Shown: positions 59,274 to 64,000 of the stretch, piece after piece
Layout of the letters: each line of letters opens with the position of its first letter
Numbering within the stretch: position 1 is the stretch's first letter
DNA from: Pseudomonas sp. PIC25
GTDB lineage: Bacteria > Pseudomonadota > Gammaproteobacteria > Pseudomonadales > Pseudomonadaceae
Length of the DNA stretch: 64,000 nucleotides
Assembly: GCF_002286785.1 (NCBI RefSeq)
Contig: NZ_MUJY01000148.1
Location: 40,350-104,349 of the forward strand
Direction of reading: 5' to 3'
Notes under the pieces: generated by a model
Seen by the model: only the letters and a program-made list of their open reading frames with translations
What the model was told of the DNA's origin: nothing
The model's database searches: none
Program-made: the position numbers and the translations under genes

Positions 59274-60341
59274 TTACAGCGTCGATTTGTCGATGACCTG
59301 CAGGGACATGGCCTCCAGCAGCTTGTTCATTTGAACGAACTGCGCGAAGCGCTTGTCCTGGGTCTGGCCATGGAAGTAGCGGTAGTAGATCTGCTGCACG
59401 ATGCCGGCCAGGCGGAACAGGCCGTAGGTGTAGTAGAAGTCGATGCTCTTGATCTCGATGCCGGCGCGCTCGGCGTAGTAATCGACGAACTCCTGGCGGG
59501 TCAGCATGCCGGGGGCATTGCTCGGCTGGCGCCGCATCAGTTGCATGGGGGCCGGGTCGGCGGCCTCGATCCAGTAGGCCAGGGTGTTGCCCAGGTCCAT
59601 CAGCGGATCGCCGATGGTGGTCATCTCCCAGTCGAGCACGCCGATGATCTGCATCGGGTTGTGCGGATCGAGAATGACGTTATCGAAGCGGTAGTCGTTA
59701 TGGACGATGCCGGGCTTGTGGTGATCGGCGGGCATCTTTTCCTTCAGCCAGGCCTTGACCGGCTCCCAGGCGGGGGCATCCGGGGTCATGGCCTTCTCGT
59801 AGCGATCGCTCCAGCCGGCGATCTGGCGTTGCACATAGCCTTCCGGCTTACCCAGGTCGCCCAGGCCGCAGGCGTTGTAATCGACGTTGTGCAGCTCGAC
59901 GAACTTATCGATGAAGCTCTTGCACAGGGCGCGGGTCTGGTCGGCATCGAAGTTGAGTTCCTTCGGCAGGTCGGCGCGAAGGATGATGCCGTTGACCCGT
60001 TCCATCACGTAGAACTCGGCCCCGATCACCGACTCGTCGGTGCAGTGCACATAGGCTTTCGGGCAGTAGGGGAAGCCGGTATTGAGTTGGTTGAGGATAC
60101 GGAACTCGCGGCCCATGTCATGGGCGGATTTGGCCTTGTGGCCGAACGGCGGACGGCGCAAGACCAATTCGCGGCCGGGATATTCCAGTAGATAGGTCAG
60201 GTTGGAGGCTCCGCCAGGGAACTGGCTGATGCGGGGCGTGCCTTCCAGGCCCGGGATATGGGCCTTGAGGTACCGATCAATGGCATTCGCGTCGAGCTCT
60301 TCGCCTTCGCGGATACGGGTGGTTTGATCTGCAAGCGTCAT
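59274..60341 (-). CDS. APH-like phosphotransferase (ACAD10/11, LvaA type)
   Basis: 355-residue kinase-fold protein. The phosphate-transfer motif IVHNDYRFDNVIL (H-N-D-x-x-x-x-N) and the metal-binding DWEM motif (GVLDWEMTTIG) are present. In humans this domain is fused to acyl-CoA dehydrogenase in ACAD10/11, and in P. putida LvaA of the same type phosphorylates 4-hydroxyacyl-CoA. A role in hydroxyacyl-CoA catabolism is therefore plausible, and antibiotic resistance is unlikely. Upstream of the SDR. Confidence 0.85.
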   Translation of the reverse strand: MTLADQTTRIREGEELDANAIDRYLKAHIPGLEGTPRISQFPGGASNLTYLLEYPGRELVLRRPPFGHKAKSAHDMGREFRILNQLNTGFPYCPKAYVHCTDESVIGAEFYVMERVNGIILRADLPKELNFDADQTRALCKSFIDKFVELHNVDYNACGLGDLGKPEGYVQRQIAGWSDRYEKAMTPDAPAWEPVKAWLKEKMPADHHKPGIVHNDYRFDNVILDPHNPMQIIGVLDWEMTTIGDPLMDLGNTLAYWIEAADPAPMQLMRRQPSNAPGMLTRQEFVDYYAERAGIEIKSIDFYYTYGLFRLAGIVQQIYYRYFHGQTQDKRFAQFVQMNKLLEAMSLQVIDKSTL

Positions 60342-60496
60342 TCTTATCCCTTCTACTTATGATGGAGCCCCGAGACTATTGGCTAATCTAATGTGCCGGC
60401 CTTGAGCCTCACAAGCTGCCCGGGCTGTTATAGGCGGCCGTGTTGCCGCTCGATCACGAGACCTGATTAGACTCGGATGGCTGGCAGGGTCAAAAA

Positions 60497-60523
60497 AAAA
60501 CCGGAGTCATCGACTCCGGTTTT
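60497..60523 (-). terminator. Terminator after the SCP2 gene
   Basis: AAAACCGGAGTC / GACTCCGGTTTT stem, loop ATC; on the minus strand the stem ends in a long run of Ts. It separates the SCP2 gene from the kinase-SDR unit. Confidence 0.92.
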
Positions 60524-60543
60524 CTTGGTGGTGCTTGCCCAGC

Positions 60544-60858
60544 TTAGACCGGGAACAGCTCGCCGAGCTTCATCGCCAGCATCATGTCGCCTTCGGCGCG
60601 CAGCTTGCCGGCCATGAAGGCTTGCATGCCGTCGGTTTCGCCGCTGGTGATGCCTTTCAGGGTCTCGCTGTCCATGATCAGGGTGACGTTCGGGTTCGGT
60701 GCGTCGCCCTGGTGGACGTCGCAGGTACCGTCCTTGACCACCAGATAGTGGTTCTCGCCGTCTTCGATGTTGAATTGGAATACCAGGTCCAGGCCAGCAG
60801 CGGCACCGGCGTTGAACTTGGCTTTCATGTTTTGGACGATGTCAGCAACGGTGGTCAT
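60544..60858 (-). CDS. SCP2 sterol-transfer domain protein
   Basis: 104-residue stand-alone SCP2 domain (VFQFNIEDGENHYLVVKDG ... LKGITSGETDGMQAFMAGKLRAEGDM), a lipid or acyl-CoA carrying fold. Bacterial homologues often accompany fatty-acid degradation genes. Lies after the histidine phosphatase, 61 bases apart, on the same strand, and ends in a strong terminator. Confidence 0.9.
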   Translation of the reverse strand: MTTVADIVQNMKAKFNAGAAAGLDLVFQFNIEDGENHYLVVKDGTCDVHQGDAPNPNVTLIMDSETLKGITSGETDGMQAFMAGKLRAEGDMMLAMKLGELFPV

Positions 60859-60919
60859 GGTTTTCTATCCTTTGTTTTCGGGTTTTTCTCGCGACCTTGC
60901 GGGCCGCTGGGGGCCGGAC

Positions 60920-61630
60920 TCAGCGGAAAGTGATGAGTTCCGGGGCCTTCAACAGCTCCAGGTGCACATGACTGTTGAAGGAAGCCAGGGTCACCTCGTT
61001 GCCGCGGAACTTCAGCAGGCTCAGCGAGGTGTTGACGATCTGCCAGTTGAGCTCGAATGCCTTGATTGCGGGCACGCCGATGATTGATTGGAGCAGGGCG
61101 GTGATGGTGCCGCCGGAGGTGAAGATGGCGATCCGGTCTTTCTTCTCGGCCTGCGCCAGAATCCGGGCAAGGCCGCCTTCCACTCGCGCGCGGAACGACT
61201 GCCAGCTTTCCAGGCCGTCCTTCTCATACTCACCGGAAACCCAGCGACTGATGATCAAGGAGAACAGGCGCTGGAATTCGGCGCGGTGGTGCGCTGCATT
61301 CTGCAGGATGTGCAAGGCGTCGGGTTCCAGGCTCAGGAGGTCAGGCAGATGGGCGCGGATCACCTCGTCGGCTTCGAACTCGTTGAAGGCGGAATCGACT
61401 TCGATGTCGGGGATGGAATGGCCGGCTTCGCGAAGCTGGCCGATCACACCCTGGCCGGTGTGCTGCTGGCGGCGCAGGTCGCCGCTCAGACAGCGATCGA
61501 AACGGATACCCAGGTCGGCGAGGTGGCGGCCGAGTATTTCGGCCTGGCGGATGCCGAGGGGGGACAGCACGTCATAGTCGTCGGCACCGAACGAAGCCTG
61601 GCCATGTCGAATCAGGTAAATGCTGCCCAC
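60920..61630 (-). CDS. Histidine phosphatase family protein
   Basis: 236-residue phosphoglycerate mutase-like phosphatase. It opens with the phospho-acceptor motif LIRHGQASFG (His near residue 9) and has a second His in FTSGG-type surroundings. GTG at 61630 is the start; the open frame extends much further upstream, but that part is antisense to sohB and lacks family similarity. Substrate unknown. Divergent from sohB. Confidence 0.85.
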   Translation of the reverse strand: MGSIYLIRHGQASFGADDYDVLSPLGIRQAEILGRHLADLGIRFDRCLSGDLRRQQHTGQGVIGQLREAGHSIPDIEVDSAFNEFEADEVIRAHLPDLLSLEPDALHILQNAAHHRAEFQRLFSLIISRWVSGEYEKDGLESWQSFRARVEGGLARILAQAEKKDRIAIFTSGGTITALLQSIIGVPAIKAFELNWQIVNTSLSLLKFRGNEVTLASFNSHVHLELLKAPELITFR

Positions 61631-61843
61631 GTTCGCTGCTGTCCCGGTCTGAGAAAGTTTCGCGAGGGTATGAGGATAGGCAGGGCCTGTCAACGAAAAA
61701 ACATACGCTTGTTTGAATTGCCGGTCGAACGGTGGGTAACCACCGTGCTTCGTTCGCTGGCCGGGTGCGGGTGGCGTCGGTATGCTTGCCCGGATACGGA
61801 CCCGCCCCGTCTGGGGCGTGACAGAGCAACGAGGGGGGATGCA

Positions 61844-62869
61844 GTGGAGTTCTTTTCCGAATATGCGGGTTTTCTGGCCAGGACGGTGACCCTGGTGGTC
61901 GCCATCCTGGTGATCCTCGCGGCGTTCGCCGCCTTGCGCAGCCGGCACCGCAGCAAAGGTGCCGGCCACCTGGACGTGAGCAAGCTGAACGATTTCTACA
62001 AAGGCCTGCGCGAGCGCCTCGAACAGAGCGTGCTGGACAAGGACCGCCTCAAGGCGGCGCGCAAGGCCGAAGCCAAGGCGGCCAAGCAGGCGAAGAAGTC
62101 CGGCGAGCACAAGCCGCGGGTTTTCGTGCTGGATTTCGACGGCGATCTGCGTGCCTCGGCGGTGGAAAACCTGCGTCACGAGGTCACGGCTCTACTCACC
62201 ATGGCCACCCCCCAGGACGAAGTGGTGCTACGCCTGGAAAGTGGCGGCGGCATGGTCCATGGCTACGGGCTGGCTGCGTCGCAACTGGTGCGCATCCGTC
62301 AGGCCGGAGTGCCCCTCACGGTCTGCGTCGACAAGGTGGCGGCCAGCGGCGGCTACATGATGGCCTGCATCGGCGAAAAGATTCTCAGCGCTCCCTTTGC
62401 CATCCTGGGGTCCATCGGCGTGGTGGCCCAGTTGCCGAACGTACATCGCTTGTTGAAGAAGCACGATATCGATTTCGAAGTGCTGACGGCGGGCGAGTAC
62501 AAGCGCACCCTGACCGTCTTTGGCGAGAACACCGAGAAGGGGCGGGAGAAGTTCCAGGAGGACTTGGAAACCACCCACGAGTTATTCAAGAACTTCGTGG
62601 CCCGCTATCGCCCGCAACTGGCCATCGATGAGATCGCCACCGGCGAGGTCTGGCTGGGCCAGGCGGCACTGGGCAAGCAACTGGTCGACGAGTTGAAGAC
62701 CAGCGACGAATACCTGGCCGAGCGGGCGCGCGATGCCGAACTGTTCCAGCTTCACTTCGTGGAGAAGAAGAGCCTGCAGGAGCGTGTCGGGCTGGCTGCG
62801 AGCGTCGTGCTGGACCGGGTCGTCCTGACCTGGTGGGGCCGACTCAACCAACAACGTTTCTGGCAATAG
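61844..62869 (+). CDS. sohB: Inner-membrane protease SohB
   Basis: 341-residue signal peptide peptidase A-like serine protease. One N-terminal membrane segment (about 10-32), a charged linker rich in Lys/Ala, then the S49 domain with the Ser in VAASGGYMMACIG and Lys in YKRTLTVFGENT. GTG at 61844 preceded by GAGGGGGG. Followed nine bases later by acuI. Confidence 0.92.
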   Translation: MEFFSEYAGFLARTVTLVVAILVILAAFAALRSRHRSKGAGHLDVSKLNDFYKGLRERLEQSVLDKDRLKAARKAEAKAAKQAKKSGEHKPRVFVLDFDGDLRASAVENLRHEVTALLTMATPQDEVVLRLESGGGMVHGYGLAASQLVRIRQAGVPLTVCVDKVAASGGYMMACIGEKILSAPFAILGSIGVVAQLPNVHRLLKKHDIDFEVLTAGEYKRTLTVFGENTEKGREKFQEDLETTHELFKNFVARYRPQLAIDEIATGEVWLGQAALGKQLVDELKTSDEYLAERARDAELFQLHFVEKKSLQERVGLAASVVLDRVVLTWWGRLNQQRFWQ

Positions 62870-62878
62870 GAGGTGGCG

Positions 62879-63871
62879 ATGAGCAAGTTCAAGGCACTGC
62901 TGGTCAGTGAAGGGGCGGATGGCGCCTTCGAGCAGCACGTGGTCGAGCGCGATACCGCCGACCTGCCGGCCGGCGACGTGCTGATCCGCGTTCAGTATTC
63001 CTCGTTGAATTACAAGGACGCACTGTCCGCCAGTGGTAGCCGCGCGGTGACCCGGCGCTACCCGCATACGCCGGGCATCGACGCGGCCGGGGTGGTGGCC
63101 GAATCCAGTGTCGGCGAGTTCGCCACCGGCGATGAGGTCATCGTCACCGGCTATGACCTGGGTATGAACACCTCCGGGGGCTTTGGCCAATACATCCGCG
63201 TCCCGGCGGGCTGGGTGATCAAACGGCCGAAAGGGCTCAGCCTGCGTGAATCCATGCTGCTGGGGACCGCCGGCCTCACCGCCGCGCTCTGTGTCGACAA
63301 GCTGGAGCAGGTGGGCCTCAACCCGGCGGCCGGTCCGGTGTTGGTCACGGGGGCAACCGGGGGCGTCGGCAGCATCGCGGTGTCGTTGCTGGCCAGCCTG
63401 GGCTACGACGTGGCTGCATCGACCGGCAAAGAAGAGCAGGGCGATTTCCTCCGCAAACTGGGAGCCCGCCAGATCGTGCCACGCAGCGCATTGCAGGAAG
63501 GAACCGAGAAACCCTTGCTCAAGGAGCAATGGGCCGGTGCGGTGGATACGGTGGGCGGGGAGATTCTATTCAATGTGGTCAAATCGTTGCAGCGCGGCGC
63601 GAGTGCCGCCTGCTGTGGCCTGACCGCCGGCGCGAATTTCCAGGCCAGCGTGCTGCCGTTCATCCTGCGAGGTGTGAACTTGCTGGGTGTCGATTCGGTG
63701 GAGCTGCCACTGGTGGTCAAGGCTTCCATGTGGGATCGCCTGTCCGTGCAGTGGAAGCTGAACGACCTGGAGCGGCTCGTCCATGAGGTCGGTCTGGACG
63801 ATCTGCCCCAGGCGATCGAGCGGATACTGGCCGGCAAGCTGGTGGGCCGGGTGCTGGTCAACCTGGGCTGA
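62879..63871 (+). CDS. acuI: Acrylyl-CoA reductase AcuI/YhdH
   Basis: 330-residue zinc-free medium-chain dehydrogenase reducing acryloyl-CoA to propionyl-CoA with NADPH. NYKDALSASG near residue 45, HTPGIDAAGVV, and the nucleotide loop VTGATGGVGSIAV near 158-170. ATG at 62879 with an AGGAGG site; a GTG two codons earlier is less likely. Confidence 0.92.
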   Translation: MSKFKALLVSEGADGAFEQHVVERDTADLPAGDVLIRVQYSSLNYKDALSASGSRAVTRRYPHTPGIDAAGVVAESSVGEFATGDEVIVTGYDLGMNTSGGFGQYIRVPAGWVIKRPKGLSLRESMLLGTAGLTAALCVDKLEQVGLNPAAGPVLVTGATGGVGSIAVSLLASLGYDVAASTGKEEQGDFLRKLGARQIVPRSALQEGTEKPLLKEQWAGAVDTVGGEILFNVVKSLQRGASAACCGLTAGANFQASVLPFILRGVNLLGVDSVELPLVVKASMWDRLSVQWKLNDLERLVHEVGLDDLPQAIERILAGKLVGRVLVNLG

Positions 63872-63930
63872 GTCGGCGGAGAAACAGAAAGCCCGGCCTG
63901 GCGCCGTAATGCTGTTCACTTAAGCATTTG

Positions 63931-63986
63931 AGCCCCGGCGGGGCTTCCCCGAAAATCCGATGCCAGGTCTCTGGCATCGGATTTTT
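63931..63986 (+). terminator. Two hairpins at the right edge
   Basis: AGCCCC / GGGGCT at 63931-63945 and a long AAAATCCGATGCCAG / CTGGCATCGGATTTTT hairpin at 63952-63986 ending in Ts. The second is a good terminator, 80 bases past acuI. It may instead belong to a gene outside the window. Confidence 0.7.
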
Positions 63987-64000
63987 TATGTCTCTCCAAC

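Noticed and set aside
59274..60341. Aminoglycoside resistance kinase
   Set aside because: The protein is APH-fold, but its sequence and pairing with an SDR fit the ACAD11/LvaA acyl-CoA kinase group.
61088..61843. N-terminal extension of sohB
   Set aside because: Antisense to the phosphatase gene; the membrane segment and ribosome binding site place the start at 61844.
61631..62179. N-terminal extension of the histidine phosphatase
   Set aside because: The frame is open but antisense to sohB, and the phosphatase fold starts at the GTG 61630 with LIRHG a few residues later.

Overview
The window is a stretch of Pseudomonas chromosome. The GC content is high, and the gene order nasT-nasS-acnB-usp-miaE-lpxH-ppiB-glnS-cysS // folD-tRNAs // tig-clpP-clpX-lon-hupB-ppiD-fabI-npp-mltD-gloB-rnhA-dnaQ-ldcA-fimL-nudC-sohB-acuI follows, from memory, the PA1784-PA1833 region of P. 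aeruginosa PAO1. The species is probably a member of the P. aeruginosa group other than P. aeruginosa itself; this is inference, because no search was run. Almost everything is core genome.

Layout. 1-3.9 kb: the start of an alaC-type aminotransferase (cut by the window edge), a secreted PL7 alginate lyase with an Ig-like tail, the nitrate-responsive pair NasS/NasT and a small lipoprotein. 4-15 kb: aconitase B, a DUF1289 protein, a UspE-like stress protein under a perfect Anr box, MiaE, a flotillin-like protein, LpxH, PpiB and the two tRNA synthetases GlnS and CysS. 15.1-25.8 kb: the main accessory-looking segment. It holds a Cys/Arg-rich small protein, a frameshifted unknown gene, an Lrp/EamA divergent pair, and a sigma54 activator divergent from a complete six-gene glycerol-type ABC transporter (glpSTPQUV). 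25.8-37.4 kb: folD, tRNA-Arg/His/Leu, the trigger factor/ClpP/ClpX/Lon proteostasis cluster, HU, tRNA-Asp, PpiD and FabI. 37.4-44.9 kb: a YejABEF/Npp-type oligopeptide or peptidyl-nucleoside importer with two binding proteins. 45-58.4 kb: HDOD-GAF protein, MltD, GloB, a methyltransferase, RNase HI, DnaQ, lysine decarboxylase, an enoyl-CoA hydratase, FimL, NudC, a TSUP permease and a membrane protein. 58.4-63.9 kb: an SDR with an APH-like kinase, SCP2 protein and histidine phosphatase, SohB and AcuI.

How the parts work together. Tig, ClpP, ClpX, Lon and PpiD form a protein-folding and turnover block, and lon carries a good heat-shock (sigma32) promoter. The glp block looks self-contained. A GG-N10-GC sigma54 promoter and five TGTTCA hexamers lie between the activator and glpS, and the two ATPase subunits carry complementary degenerate motifs, which predicts one good and one poor ATP site. 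The Npp operon is compact, with overlapping or abutting genes.

The most interesting non-coding structures are a 139-bp nested palindrome upstream of acnB, a MITE-like element of about 145 bp between ppiD and fabI that also supplies a terminator, and a near-perfect 33-nt palindrome after tRNA-Leu. I found no CRISPR array, phage, complete insertion sequence, defence system or secondary-metabolite cluster. Nothing here is convincingly a wholly new system. The best candidates for follow-up are the glp regulatory unit, the frameshifted unknown gene, the kinase/SDR operon and the palindromic elements.
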